From the NCBI GenBank assembly GCA_045614565.1, contig JAZLDG010000037.1:1-54642 (forward strand): 54,642 nt of DNA, written 5' to 3'. Positions 1 through 8,609 of this stretch are shown here, piece after piece; the first letter of the stretch is position 1, and each line of letters begins with the position of its first letter. This DNA is from Scatosoma sp045614565 (lineage in GTDB: Bacteria; Bacillota; Clostridia; Christensenellales; Borkfalkiaceae). Under the pieces are notes generated by a model. It searched no databases. It was not told the DNA's origin and saw only the letters and a list, made by a program, of their open reading frames with translations. The position numbers and the translations under genes are program-made.

Positions 1-64
1 GCTTTTTATTGCTTTATGCGTCGTTACGCCGTTGCGTTACCGAAAAGAATATTCCGAAAATCGG
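1..64. other. Left window edge, unassigned
   Basis: All three forward frames are open from the window edge and close at about 66-96, so this could be the 3' end of a gene lying to the left, but nothing is recognisable in the 20-30 residues available. No terminator hairpin is visible before the promoter that begins at 65. Confidence 0.2.
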
Positions 65-93
65 TTGACAATAAACTAAATAAGAGATATAAT
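65..93 (+). promoter_or_regulatory. Consensus sigma-A promoter for the small ORF and rluA-type gene
   Basis: TTGACA (65-70), a 17-nt spacer and TATAAT (88-93): both hexamers match the housekeeping consensus perfectly. Transcription should start near 100, just upstream of the 58-codon ORF at 124. Confidence 0.8.
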
Positions 94-123
94 TAAATTA
101 GCATTATTTAGGGATTTACCAGT

Positions 124-300
124 ATGCAACAGTTAATGGAAACAGATCAAGCATTGGACGTGAAAAAACGTCAAGACGGAGCTTGCGATTGCGCTCCTTT
201 GATTTCAAGGGCGAAGCGGACGATAACGGCGTGTTTTGCGCGGTACGTGGATAGAGACGGGATCAGTTTGAGTACGGACTATATTTTTTATAAGGATTGA
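124..300 (+). CDS. Small hypothetical protein, 58 aa
   Basis: An ATG-started ORF of 58 codons lies between a perfect promoter and the pseudouridine synthase; its TGA ends 2 nt before the next ATG (303). A weak AGGGA at 108-112 could be its ribosome site. The protein is mixed-charge, with two cysteines close together (ACDCA) and no membrane segment. I do not recognise it. The location and tight spacing to the next gene suggest it is translated or serves as a leader ORF coupling translation into the pseudouridine synthase. It could also be a remnant of a larger gene. Confidence 0.4.
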   Translation: MQQLMETDQALDVKKRQDGACDCAPLISRAKRTITACFARYVDRDGISLSTDYIFYKD

Positions 301-302
301 AG

Positions 303-1256
303 ATGCAACGAAGAAAGGACGAAAAAGGGCGGGGGCAGGCGCGCGCCGAGAATACGTATACCGCGGTTTTTAAGGTGAACAGAAGCGATACGCTGATGGA
401 GTTTTTGCTCCGCAAATGCAATACTTCGCGCAATAACGTGAAATCGCTTTTAACCAAAAGACAGGTACTCGTCAACGGAAGCGTGGTAACGCAATACGAT
501 TTTCCGCTTGCAAAAGACGACGAGATTAAGCTCGCGAAAAAATCGGTCAGTGGGAATATTCCCGTGGCGAAAAAGCCCGTGCAAAAACGGGAAAAGCGGG
601 AACGGGCTACGATTAAAATTATTTACGAAGACGACGACTTTCTTGCCATCGACAAGCCCGAAGGCTTATTGTCGGTAGAGAGCGACAAGGAAACGGAATG
701 TGCGTTTGCGTACGCGTTCGAGTATCTTCGCCAAAACGCGAAAAACGCTCGGCCGTATATTTTGCACCGTATCGATAAAGAAACTTCGGGCGTGTTATTG
801 TTCGCGAAAAATCCTAAAATTCATTCGATGCTCAAAATGCGTTGGAGCGAGTGCGTGACGGCGCGGGAATATTACGCCGTAGCGGAAGGCTTTTTTGAAG
901 AAAAGGAAGGGACGGTTATTTCCTATCTCAAAGAGAACAAAAACAATATAATGTATTCCACGCAAGACCCCACGGGGCAAAAGGCGATTACGCATTATAC
1001 CGTTTTAGCCGAGAACGAGAAATATTCCCTGCTCCGTGTCAAAATCGATACGGGCAGAAAAAATCAAATCCGAGTGCATATGAAAGAGCTTAGTCATCCG
1101 ATCGTCGGCGACGATAAGTACGGACCGTCGAAAGATCCCTTGAAAAGGCTGGGCTTGCACGCGTCAAGACTGACTTTTATACACCCCGTTACGAAAACGG
1201 AAATTTCCGTCGGGGCGGGCGTACCCGCTTGTTTTCGGGCGTTGTTTGGACAGTAA
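303..1256 (+). CDS. RluA-family 23S/tRNA pseudouridine synthase
   Basis: A 317-aa enzyme that isomerises uridine to pseudouridine in structured RNA. An S4-type RNA-binding domain covers about residues 25-85, followed by a basic linker and the RluA catalytic domain. The catalytic motif HRIDKETSGVLLFAK lies near residue 155, with the nucleophilic Asp in HRID. The downstream GRKNQIRVHM motif is also typical of RluA/RluC/RluD. I chose ATG 303 over an in-frame TTG at 297 because AAGGA (292-296) is correctly spaced for it. Which RNA position it modifies cannot be told from sequence. It ends at an intrinsic terminator. Confidence 0.9.
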   Translation: MQRRKDEKGRGQARAENTYTAVFKVNRSDTLMEFLLRKCNTSRNNVKSLLTKRQVLVNGSVVTQYDFPLAKDDEIKLAKKSVSGNIPVAKKPVQKREKRERATIKIIYEDDDFLAIDKPEGLLSVESDKETECAFAYAFEYLRQNAKNARPYILHRIDKETSGVLLFAKNPKIHSMLKMRWSECVTAREYYAVAEGFFEEKEGTVISYLKENKNNIMYSTQDPTGQKAITHYTVLAENEKYSLLRVKIDTGRKNQIRVHMKELSHPIVGDDKYGPSKDPLKRLGLHASRLTFIHPVTKTEISVGAGVPACFRALFGQ

Positions 1257-1263
1257 ACAAGTA

Positions 1264-1293
1264 AAAAATACCGCTTTTGGGCGGTATTTTTTT
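1264..1293 (+). terminator. Intrinsic terminator after the pseudouridine synthase
   Basis: An 11-bp stem (1264-1274 with 1281-1291), a 6-nt loop, and a run of T on the 3' side. The next promoter begins 11 nt later. Confidence 0.9.
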
Positions 1294-1303
1294 ATTCGTG
1301 TTA

Positions 1304-1333
1304 TTGACATTACGAATAGAAATGTGGTATAAT
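1304..1333 (+). promoter_or_regulatory. Sigma-A promoter of the paaK-ior-luxS operon
   Basis: TTGACA (1304-1309), 18-nt spacer, TATAAT (1328-1333). It is the only strong promoter I see before 9.4 kb, so it probably drives the whole co-directional run from 1378 to 9413. Confidence 0.8.
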
Positions 1334-1377
1334 ATCATAAATACGAATTTTTAACCACGGAATAAGGAAGTACGATT

Positions 1378-2676
1378 ATGATTTACGACAAGAAAATCGA
1401 AACGCTTGCGCGCAGTAAAATGCAAAAGTTACAGCTCAAACGCTTGCAAAAAATCGTCAAGTACGCTTATGAAAACGTACCTTTTTACAAGAAAAAGTAC
1501 GACGAAGCGGGCGTGAAGCCGTCCGATATTAAAACGTTAAAGGACATCGAGAAATTACCGTTCGTGACCAAAGCGGATTTGCGAGAAAATTATCCGTACG
1601 GTATGCTGTCCGTACCCCTTTCCAAGATTTCGCGTATTCACGCTTCGAGCGGTACGAGCGGGAAACCCACCGTCGTTGCGTATACCGACGAAGATATGGA
1701 AATATGGACGGAATGCGTGGCGCGGCTTGTAGCGGCAGGCGGCGGACGAAAGGACGACGTCGTGCAAATTTGTTTCGGTTACGGCTTGTTTACGGGTGCT
1801 TTGGGTTTGCATCAGGGCTGGGAGCGTATAGGCGCGGCGGTTATTCCCGCGTCTACGGGAAACACCGAACGCCAGCTTATGCTGATGAAGGATTTGAAAA
1901 CGACGGCAATCGTTTCCACGCCGTCGTACGCGTTACATCTTGCCGAAGAAATGCAACGCTTGGGGTATACCCAAGACGATTTCCATTTACGCGTGGGTAT
2001 GTTTGGGAGCGAAGCAAGCTCCGACGAAATGCACGCGGAAATCGCGAGAAAGCTACATTTGTTCCCCACCGACAATTACGGCTTGTCCGAGCTGATCGGC
2101 CCCGGGGTCGCGGGCGAATGTGAAGAAAAGCAGGGTATGCATATCAACGAAGACCATTTCTACGCCGAAATTCTCGATCCGCAAGATTTCCACGCTTTGG
2201 GCGAAGGGGAATACGGGGAGCTCGTGCTTACTTCGTTGACCAAAAAATCGATGCCGATGATCCGTTATCGGACGAAGGATATTACCAAGCTTGACTATGC
2301 GCCTTGCGCCTGCGGAAGAACGACGGCGCGTATGGCGAAGCTCAAAGGCAGAACGGACGATATGCTCGTCGTCAAGGGCGTAAACGTATTCCCGTCGCAA
2401 ATCGAAGGCGTATTGCTTTCGTTCAAGGAAGTGGGCGGTACATACGAAATTATCGTTACGAGAGAAGATTATAAGGATAAGTTAGAAGTCAAGGTTGAGC
2501 TTGTGGACGATTCCATTGTCGGCGACTACGGACGGCTTGAAAAATTGAGTTTGGATATCCGTCATGCATTAAAGACCGTTTTGCAAATCGACGTCAAATT
2601 GTCAATCGTCGAGCATATGTCCTTGAAGCGTTACGAAGGAAAAGCAAAACGCGTGATTGATTTGAGAAAATACTAA
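1378..2676 (+). CDS. paaK: Phenylacetate-CoA ligase (first copy)
   Basis: A 432-aa adenylate-forming ligase of the PaaK family, which interconverts an aryl acid plus CoA and ATP with aryl-CoA, AMP and pyrophosphate. The P-loop HASSGTSGKPT sits at about residues 87-97. The YGLSE adenylate-binding motif is near residue 233, followed by the YRTKDIT and KGRTDDMLVVKGVNVFPSQIE-type hinge segments. Four nucleotides plus an SD separate it from iorA. Next to indolepyruvate oxidoreductase it probably handles arylacetyl-CoA made from aromatic amino acids; in vivo direction is uncertain. The length is normal for the family. Confidence 0.92.
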   Translation: MIYDKKIETLARSKMQKLQLKRLQKIVKYAYENVPFYKKKYDEAGVKPSDIKTLKDIEKLPFVTKADLRENYPYGMLSVPLSKISRIHASSGTSGKPTVVAYTDEDMEIWTECVARLVAAGGGRKDDVVQICFGYGLFTGALGLHQGWERIGAAVIPASTGNTERQLMLMKDLKTTAIVSTPSYALHLAEEMQRLGYTQDDFHLRVGMFGSEASSDEMHAEIARKLHLFPTDNYGLSELIGPGVAGECEEKQGMHINEDHFYAEILDPQDFHALGEGEYGELVLTSLTKKSMPMIRYRTKDITKLDYAPCACGRTTARMAKLKGRTDDMLVVKGVNVFPSQIEGVLLSFKEVGGTYEIIVTREDYKDKLEVKVELVDDSIVGDYGRLEKLSLDIRHALKTVLQIDVKLSIVEHMSLKRYEGKAKRVIDLRKY

Positions 2677-2689
2677 TAAGGTGAAAGAT

Positions 2690-4405
2690 ATGAAAGAATT
2701 AATGCTTACGAATGCGGCGATTGCGCGGGGCGCGTGGGAAGCAGGGGTAAAGGTACTTTCCGCTTATCCCGGAACGCCCAGCACGGAAATCGCGGAAAAT
2801 TTCGTGAAATACGACGGCGTTTACGCCGAATGGGCACCCAACGAAAAGGTTGCGGTGGAAGTTGCGATCGGGGCGTCCATTGCGGGTGCGCGCACGATGG
2901 CGTGTATGAAGCACGTGGGCTTGAACGTTGCCGCCGATCCGTTGTTTACCTTTTCGTATACGGGCGTAAACGGGGGGTTCGTACTCGTCGTTGCGGACGA
3001 TCCGGGAATGCACTCGTCCCAAAACGAACAGGATTCGCGCTATTACGCGCGTAGCGCGCACGTGGCGATGTTAGAGCCGTCGTCGGCGCAGGAAGCCAAA
3101 GAATTTACGCGTTTGGCGTTTGAAATCAGCGAAAAATTCGATACGCCCGTTTTGCTTCGCGAAACGACGCGGGTGGCACATTCGCACGGGATCGTCGAGC
3201 TTTGCGAGCGGGAAGAAAAGCCGTTGCGCCCGTATGCGGACGACCCGAAAAAATACGTTATGATGCCCGCGAACGCGATCGCGCGCCATATCGTCGTGGA
3301 AGAGCGGGATAACGCGCTTGCGAGTTATTTTAATACTTTACATATTAACCGTGCGGAATACACGAACGAAAATGAAATCGGCGTGGTTTGCGCGGGCGTT
3401 ACGTACGAGTACGTAAAAGAAGCGTTGCCGAATGCGAACGTATTTAAGGTGGGTACGCCTTACCCCTTGCCCGTGGAAGCGATACGCGCGTTTGCGGGGA
3501 AGGTAAGTAAATTGTACGTAATTGAAGAATTAGAGCCGTATATGGAAGATACGCTCAAAGCTGCGGGCGTGGACTGCGTAGGGAAAGCGTTGTTCCCGTT
3601 GCAAGGGGAGCTTTCGGTTGCAAAGATTTTACAAGTCTTTGAAAACAAGGAAATTCCCGCGCCCGTCCAAGTACCCGTTCGTCCGCCCGTAATGTGCGCG
3701 GGCTGTCCGCATCGCGGCGTATTCTACACCCTGCGAAAGCTCGGTTTGACGGTGAACGGCGATATCGGCTGTGATACGCTTGGGGCGGTTGCGCCGGTGT
3801 CGGCTATGCACACCTGCGTTTGTATGGGCGCGTCGGTTGGTGTGGCGCACGGCTTTAAAAAAGCGACGGGGGGCGAAAGCAAAAACGTCGCGGTAATCGG
3901 CGATTCTACCTTTTTACATAGCGGTGTGACGGGGCTTATCAACGCCGTATACAATCAAAGCGGGATTACCCTTTTGATTTTGGATAATTCCACGACGGGA
4001 ATGACGGGACATCAACAGCATCCCGCTACGGGGAAAACGCTGGACGGTTCGCCCGCGCCCGCGGTGCTTTTGGACGAACTTTGCCGCGCTTGCGGTGTGA
4101 AAGATTTGCAAATCGTAGACGCGTATGATTTGAACGCCGTCGAAAAAGCGGTGAAAGCGGCGACGGCGAACAAGGAAGTGAGCGTTATTATCGTGCAAAA
4201 ACCGTGCGTATTGCTCGATAAAAAGAGCAAAAAGCCCGCCGTTTGCGTAAGCGATTGTAAAAATTGCGGAAAGTGTATGAAAATCGGCTGTCCTGCGATT
4301 AGTAAGGGAGAAAATGGGATTGTGATCGACAAGTCACAATGTGTAGGCTGCGGCGTTTGCGAGCAAATTTGCCCGTTTGGCTGTATTAAAGGTATGGAGG
4401 CGTAA
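2690..4405 (+). CDS. iorA: Indolepyruvate ferredoxin oxidoreductase, alpha subunit
   Basis: 571 aa. With IorB it oxidatively decarboxylates arylpyruvates (from Trp, Phe, Tyr transamination) to arylacetyl-CoA, reducing ferredoxin. The N-terminal pyruvate-oxidoreductase fold (residues 10-180) begins GAWEAGVKVLSAYPGTPSTE. A thiamine-diphosphate domain contains the GDSTFLHSG motif near residue 403. The C-terminus carries two 4Fe-4S clusters: CKNCGKCMKIGCP and CVGCGVCEQICP (from about residue 520). ATG 2690 is preferred over in-frame GTG 2681, because AAGGTG (2678-2683) is then the ribosome site. iorB starts 3 nt after the stop. Confidence 0.95.
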   Translation: MKELMLTNAAIARGAWEAGVKVLSAYPGTPSTEIAENFVKYDGVYAEWAPNEKVAVEVAIGASIAGARTMACMKHVGLNVAADPLFTFSYTGVNGGFVLVVADDPGMHSSQNEQDSRYYARSAHVAMLEPSSAQEAKEFTRLAFEISEKFDTPVLLRETTRVAHSHGIVELCEREEKPLRPYADDPKKYVMMPANAIARHIVVEERDNALASYFNTLHINRAEYTNENEIGVVCAGVTYEYVKEALPNANVFKVGTPYPLPVEAIRAFAGKVSKLYVIEELEPYMEDTLKAAGVDCVGKALFPLQGELSVAKILQVFENKEIPAPVQVPVRPPVMCAGCPHRGVFYTLRKLGLTVNGDIGCDTLGAVAPVSAMHTCVCMGASVGVAHGFKKATGGESKNVAVIGDSTFLHSGVTGLINAVYNQSGITLLILDNSTTGMTGHQQHPATGKTLDGSPAPAVLLDELCRACGVKDLQIVDAYDLNAVEKAVKAATANKEVSVIIVQKPCVLLDKKSKKPAVCVSDCKNCGKCMKIGCPAISKGENGIVIDKSQCVGCGVCEQICPFGCIKGMEA

Positions 4406-4408
4406 AGA

Positions 4409-4975
4409 ATGAATATACTCATTTCGGGTGTGGGCGGTCAAGGTACTTTGCTTGCCAGCCGCGTACTCGGTAAATATGCGTTACTGTGCGGAAAAGATTG
4501 TAAAATCAGCGAAATTCACGGTATGAGTCAACGGGGCGGGAGCGTAACCACCCACCTTCGTATGGGCGAGAAAATTCATTCTCCCGTCGTTTGGGAAGGG
4601 GGTGCGGATATGATCATTGCCTTTGAAGAATTAGAAGCGGCGCGTATGGCGCATTATTTGAAAAAGGACGGGATTTTGCTCGTCAACGAAGAACGCATTT
4701 TGCCGATGCCGTGTATTACGGGTGCGGCGGTATATCCTGCGGATATAAAAACGCAAATCGGTAAGCTTGCAAGCGGTGCGAAATTCGTTGCAGCGCAAGA
4801 AATTGCCAAGGAAGCGGGAAGCGAAAAGGCGACGAATATCGTAATGCTCGGCTGTATTTGTAAGCTTTACGGGTTTGACAAGGATATTATGGAAGAAGCG
4901 GTCGTCGCTTGCGTGCCCGAAAAGTTCAAGGAAGTAAACGTACGGGCGTTCCGTATGGGCTTTGAACGGGTATAA
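4409..4975 (+). CDS. iorB: Indolepyruvate ferredoxin oxidoreductase, beta subunit
   Basis: 188 aa, the pyruvate-oxidoreductase gamma-domain subunit that completes the IorAB enzyme. The N-terminal GVGGQGTLLASRVLG is the family signature. It continues through the HGMSQRGGSV segment, which contacts CoA in related enzymes. It starts 3 nt after iorA with GGAGG just upstream inside iorA. Length and order (A then B) are standard for bacteria and archaea that ferment aromatic amino acids. Confidence 0.94.
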   Translation: MNILISGVGGQGTLLASRVLGKYALLCGKDCKISEIHGMSQRGGSVTTHLRMGEKIHSPVVWEGGADMIIAFEELEAARMAHYLKKDGILLVNEERILPMPCITGAAVYPADIKTQIGKLASGAKFVAAQEIAKEAGSEKATNIVMLGCICKLYGFDKDIMEEAVVACVPEKFKEVNVRAFRMGFERV

Positions 4976-4988
4976 AGGAAGAAAAATT

Positions 4989-6293
4989 ATGCAATATTTT
5001 CAAAAAGAAATCGAAACGATGAGCAAAGCGGACAAGCGGGCGTTGCAATCGGAGAGGCTTGTAAAAATCGTTAAGTACGCTTACGAAAACCAAGCCCCGT
5101 ACCGCGCGAAAATGGACGCGATTAAGCTCAAACCCGAAGATATTAAGTCTATCGACGATATTTATAAATTGCCGTTTACGGTTAAGCAAGATCTTCGCGA
5201 CGCGTATCCGTTCGGTATGATGGCAAGACCCAAAAAGGATCTCGTCCGTTTACACGCTTCAAGCGCGACGACGGGCAAACTGACCGTTGCGGGGTATACC
5301 AAAGGGGATCTCGACGTTTGGGGCGAATGTGCGGCGCGGTCGCTCGTAATGGCGGGCGGGAGCGCGGACAGTACCGTACATATCGCGTACGGCTACGGCT
5401 TGTTTACGGGCGGTTTGGGTATGCACTACGGCGGGGAAAAGCTCGGCGCGTGCGTCGTACCCGCTTCGGCAGGCAATACGCAAAAACAAATTCAGTTGCT
5501 CGTGGACTTCGGCGCGGATATTATTTGCTGTACGCCGTCGTATATCATTTATCTTGCCGAAGAAATTGAGAAAATGGGCTTAAAAATCGGCGAAGATATC
5601 AAGCTCAAAGGGGGCGTGTTCGGCGCGGAAGCGTGGTCGGAAGGGATGCGCGAAGACATTGAAAAGCGGTTACAGCTTCGGGCTTGCGATATTTACGGCT
5701 TGTCCGAAATTGCAGGACCGGGCGTGGCTTGCGATTGTGAGTTTAAGACGGGTATGCACTTCCAAGACGACCATTTCTATCCTGAAATCGTGGACGTGGA
5801 TACGCTCAATCCCTTACCTTACGGGGAATCGGGCGAGCTTGTGATTACCACGCTCACCAAAGAAGGTATGCCGCTGATCCGTTACCGTACGCGGGATATC
5901 GCGAGCTTGAACGACGATCCCTGCCCTTGCGGCAGAACGAGCGTGAAGCTCAATAAAATTACGGGCAGAAGCGACGATATGCTCATTATTCGCGGCGTAA
6001 ACGTATTCCCGTCACAAATCGAGAGCGTGCTGTTGAAGCACTCGGAAATTGAGCCCCATTACCATATCAACGTGGATCGCGTGAACAATTTGGATACGAT
6101 GGAAATTGTGGTCGAGCTTTCTCCCAGCGTTGCGCTTGACGAAGTCGCGCACGTGGAAGAAATCCGTAAAAAGCTTACGGCGGATATGGCGTCCGCGCTG
6201 TCGGTTGGCGCGAAAATTACGCTCGTATCACCGGGGACGATTGCAAGAAGCGAAGGCAAAGCTAAGCGTATAACCGATAAACGCAAATTATAA
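4989..6293 (+). CDS. paaK: Phenylacetate-CoA ligase (second, divergent copy)
   Basis: 434 aa, colinear with the first PaaK throughout (RYRTRDIA, GRSDDMLIIRGVNVFPSQIES). Its P-loop reads HASSATTGKLT (residues about 89-99), where the first copy has HASSGTSGKPT. Thus the conserved Gly is Ala and the Pro is Leu. Start: ATG 4989, preceded by AAGGAAG; an upstream in-frame ATG (4962) would overlap iorB and lacks a ribosome site. Flanking IorAB with two ligases suggests division of labour by substrate or by direction; this is inference. Confidence 0.9.
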   Translation: MQYFQKEIETMSKADKRALQSERLVKIVKYAYENQAPYRAKMDAIKLKPEDIKSIDDIYKLPFTVKQDLRDAYPFGMMARPKKDLVRLHASSATTGKLTVAGYTKGDLDVWGECAARSLVMAGGSADSTVHIAYGYGLFTGGLGMHYGGEKLGACVVPASAGNTQKQIQLLVDFGADIICCTPSYIIYLAEEIEKMGLKIGEDIKLKGGVFGAEAWSEGMREDIEKRLQLRACDIYGLSEIAGPGVACDCEFKTGMHFQDDHFYPEIVDVDTLNPLPYGESGELVITTLTKEGMPLIRYRTRDIASLNDDPCPCGRTSVKLNKITGRSDDMLIIRGVNVFPSQIESVLLKHSEIEPHYHINVDRVNNLDTMEIVVELSPSVALDEVAHVEEIRKKLTADMASALSVGAKITLVSPGTIARSEGKAKRITDKRKL

Positions 6294-6307
6294 GGAGAGA
6301 AAAGAAG

Positions 6308-6709
6308 ATGATTAAACAAATAGCGGTTTTTTTGGAAAATAGACAAGGCAGAGTAAGCGAATGTTGTAAAGCTTTGAAAGAAGCGGGGGTAAACCTTTGT
6401 TCGATGTCCATTGCGGACACCAAAGAATTTGGTATTTTGCGTATCATTACCGACGACAACGACAAAGCGTTAGCTTCGCTTAAAAGCGCGGGCTTTTTGT
6501 CGTCGCTTGTAGAGCTTGTCGGAATTGAAGTTCCCGATAAATCGGGCGCGCTTGCCGATTTACTCATTCAATTATACGAAGGCGGCGTGAATATCGAATA
6601 TATGTATTCGTTTGCAGGCAAAGACGGTCACGCGCAGATCGGTTTTAAGACGAGTACGCCCGAAAAAGCGGTTGCGCTGTTGGAGCAAGCGGGCGCGAAA
6701 ATTTTATAA
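6308..6709 (+). CDS. Tandem ACT-domain amino-acid-binding protein
   Basis: 133 aa made of two ACT domains: residues 1-70 (IKQIAVFLENRQGRVSECCKAL) and 71-133 (VGIEVPDKSGALADLLIQLYEGGVNIEYMYSF). ACT domains bind amino acids and regulate enzymes. Proteins of this type are regularly found beside iorAB and paaK in anaerobes. The likely role is sensing an aromatic amino acid and adjusting the neighbouring pathway. The SD GGAGAG lies just upstream and the gene follows the second paaK by 14 nt. Confidence 0.85.
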   Translation: MIKQIAVFLENRQGRVSECCKALKEAGVNLCSMSIADTKEFGILRIITDDNDKALASLKSAGFLSSLVELVGIEVPDKSGALADLLIQLYEGGVNIEYMYSFAGKDGHAQIGFKTSTPEKAVALLEQAGAKIL

Positions 6710-6733
6710 AAAACTCGGTTTTGCGGAGTGGCT

Positions 6734-7618
6734 ATGAAAAAAGGGTTAATACTCATAAACGCGTATTTGAAATTACAGTCGCAATTCTCGCAAGCGGAGC
6801 GTATAAAGGAAGAACTTGAAAGACTCGGCGTTGAAACGGAAATTCGTCGCAACGACGGGTTTTTCGCGCAAATTTCGGGTTGCGATATCGTCGAAAATCT
6901 TTCTCAAAGCTACGCGTTTTGCGTGTACTTGGACAAGGACAAATACCTTTCCGAAATGCTTGAAAAATCGGGTTTGCGCTTGTTCAACCGCCACGAAGCA
7001 ATCCGCGTTTGCGACGATAAAATGCAAACGTACATTTCCCTTGCGGGACAAGGCGTGCCGATGGCAAAAACGCTGTCGGGATTGCTTTGCTACGAGCCGA
7101 CCGAGCAGGTAAAATCCCAAACGCTCGACCGTATCGAAAGGGAACTTGGTTATCCCGTTATCGTGAAAGAAAGCTTCGGGTCGCTTGGTAAGGGCGTATA
7201 TATGGCGAAAAACCGCGAGCAACTGTCGTCGATTGCCGAAAAGCTTAAATGCCGTCCGCACCTTTTCCAACAAACGGTGCAAACGAGCGTAGGCAAGGAT
7301 TTACGCGTAATCGTTGTAGGCGGAAAGGTGCTTACGGCGATGTTACGGCAATCGGATAAGGATTTTCGGAGCAATATCGAGCTTGGCGGGGTGGGTACGC
7401 CCTACGAAATTAACGAGCAGACGCGCGAGGTTTGCGAGCTTGTAGCAAAGATTTTGGGCTTGGATTATTGCGGTATTGATATTTTATTTGGAGAAAACGG
7501 CGCGCCTATCGTTTGCGAAGTCAATTCCAACGCTTTTTTCGGCGGCGTGGAGCGGGTGACAGGTGTAAACGTGGCGGCGGCGTACGCAAAACGTATTCTT
7601 TTGGAAATGGGGAATTAG
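6734..7618 (+). CDS. ATP-grasp ligase, RimK-like
   Basis: 294 aa. An N-terminal pre-ATP-grasp domain (residues 1-95) is followed by an ATP-grasp fold with VIVKESFGSLGKGVYM as nucleotide-binding loop. The metal-binding C-terminal part is GIDILFGENGAPIVCEVNSNAFF. The family joins a carboxylate to an amine, often adding glutamate to a protein, peptide or cofactor; the substrate here is unknown. ATG 6734 is chosen because GGAGTG (6725-6730) precedes it. The gene sits 24 nt after the ACT gene and 2 nt before luxS, so it is in the same transcript. Confidence 0.75.
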   Translation: MKKGLILINAYLKLQSQFSQAERIKEELERLGVETEIRRNDGFFAQISGCDIVENLSQSYAFCVYLDKDKYLSEMLEKSGLRLFNRHEAIRVCDDKMQTYISLAGQGVPMAKTLSGLLCYEPTEQVKSQTLDRIERELGYPVIVKESFGSLGKGVYMAKNREQLSSIAEKLKCRPHLFQQTVQTSVGKDLRVIVVGGKVLTAMLRQSDKDFRSNIELGGVGTPYEINEQTREVCELVAKILGLDYCGIDILFGENGAPIVCEVNSNAFFGGVERVTGVNVAAAYAKRILLEMGN

Positions 7619-7620
7619 CA

Positions 7621-8082
7621 ATGAAAAAAATAGCGAGTTTTACGGTCAATCACGATATTTTACAAAAGGGAATGTATATTTCCCGCATAGACGGCGACGT
7701 AGTGACGTACGATATTCGTATGAAACGCCCCAACGGCGGCGATTATTTGTCGATGAGCGCGGCGCATACGATGGAGCATTTGTTCGCGACATTCGCTCGC
7801 GATAGCGCGATGGGGCAGGACGTAATTTATGTCGGACCTATGGGTTGCAGAACAGGATTTTATTTGCTCGTCCGCGATCGGATCTCGCATAGTCAAGCCA
7901 TTGCTTTGGTGCAAGAAAGTATGCGCTTTATCCGTGATTTTACGGGCGAAATCCCCGGGAATACGTCCAAGGAATGTGGAAACTATCTTGATCACGATCT
8001 TGCGGGTGCGAAAACGCTTGCCGCGGATATGTGCAAGGTTTTAGAAAGTTTGCAGGAAAAAGATTTACAATATAAGGAGTGA
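7621..8082 (+). CDS. luxS: S-ribosylhomocysteine lyase LuxS
   Basis: 153 aa, typical length. LuxS cleaves S-ribosylhomocysteine to homocysteine and DPD, the precursor of autoinducer-2; it belongs to the activated-methyl cycle. The iron/zinc-binding HTMEH motif is at residues 49-53. The MGCRTGFY segment carries the catalytic Cys, and ECGNYLDHDL supplies the third metal ligand. The partner nucleosidase (mtnN/pfs) is not in the window, while metK lies at the far right end. It is embedded between an ATP-grasp gene and a nitroreductase gene, with 2- and 4-nt gaps. Confidence 0.95.
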   Translation: MKKIASFTVNHDILQKGMYISRIDGDVVTYDIRMKRPNGGDYLSMSAAHTMEHLFATFARDSAMGQDVIYVGPMGCRTGFYLLVRDRISHSQAIALVQESMRFIRDFTGEIPGNTSKECGNYLDHDLAGAKTLAADMCKVLESLQEKDLQYKE

Positions 8083-8086
8083 GAAA

Positions 8087-8608
8087 ATGCGAGATTTTTT
8101 AGAAGTTATCAATAGCCGCGTGAGCGTAAAAAGCTATCAGTCTACGCCCGTGGCAAAAGAATTGATTGAAAAAATCGTCGAAGCGGGTACGCACGCGCCG
8201 ACGGGCTTGAATAAGCAATCGCCCATTATTTTGGCAGTTACGAATAAGGAAGTTCGCGATAGACTTTCCTATCTCAACGCGGGGAAAGATCCCTTTAAGC
8301 GCGCCGATCCTTTTTATAACGCGCCCGTCGTGCTCGTCGTTTTGGCGGACAAAAACGTGCCTACGCACGTTTACGACGGGTCTTTGGTGATGGAAAATAT
8401 GCTCCTTGCGGCACATTCTTTGGGCTTGGGCGCGTGTTGGATTCATAGAGCCAAAGAAACCTTTGAAATGGAAGAAGGTAAACGGCTTTTGAAGGATTTG
8501 GGCATTGAAGGCGAGTATGAAGGGATCGGGAATTGTATCGTCGGTTACCCCGACGTCGTTCCCGCAAAAAAGCCCAGAAAGGAACGTTGGGTATATTACG
8601 TAGAATAA
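8087..8608 (+). CDS. Nitroreductase-family FMN oxidoreductase
   Basis: 173 aa, a short single-domain member of the nitroreductase superfamily. The N-terminal SRVSVKSYQSTPV carries the arginine/serine region that contacts FMN phosphate. APTGLNKQSP and the C-terminal VGYPDVVPAKKPRK segment are typical. The family reduces nitro, quinone or flavin compounds with NAD(P)H as homodimers; the true substrate is unknown. It is the penultimate gene of the long operon, 4 nt after luxS and 1 nt before the next gene. Confidence 0.85.
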   Translation: MRDFLEVINSRVSVKSYQSTPVAKELIEKIVEAGTHAPTGLNKQSPIILAVTNKEVRDRLSYLNAGKDPFKRADPFYNAPVVLVVLADKNVPTHVYDGSLVMENMLLAAHSLGLGACWIHRAKETFEMEEGKRLLKDLGIEGEYEGIGNCIVGYPDVVPAKKPRKERWVYYVE

Positions 8609-8609
8609 T

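Noticed and set aside
1704..3054. Several long ORFs in other frames over paaK, iorA and elsewhere, rich in Arg/Gly
   Set aside because: They are shadows of real genes caused by GC-rich codon use; they lack SD sites and recognisable domains.
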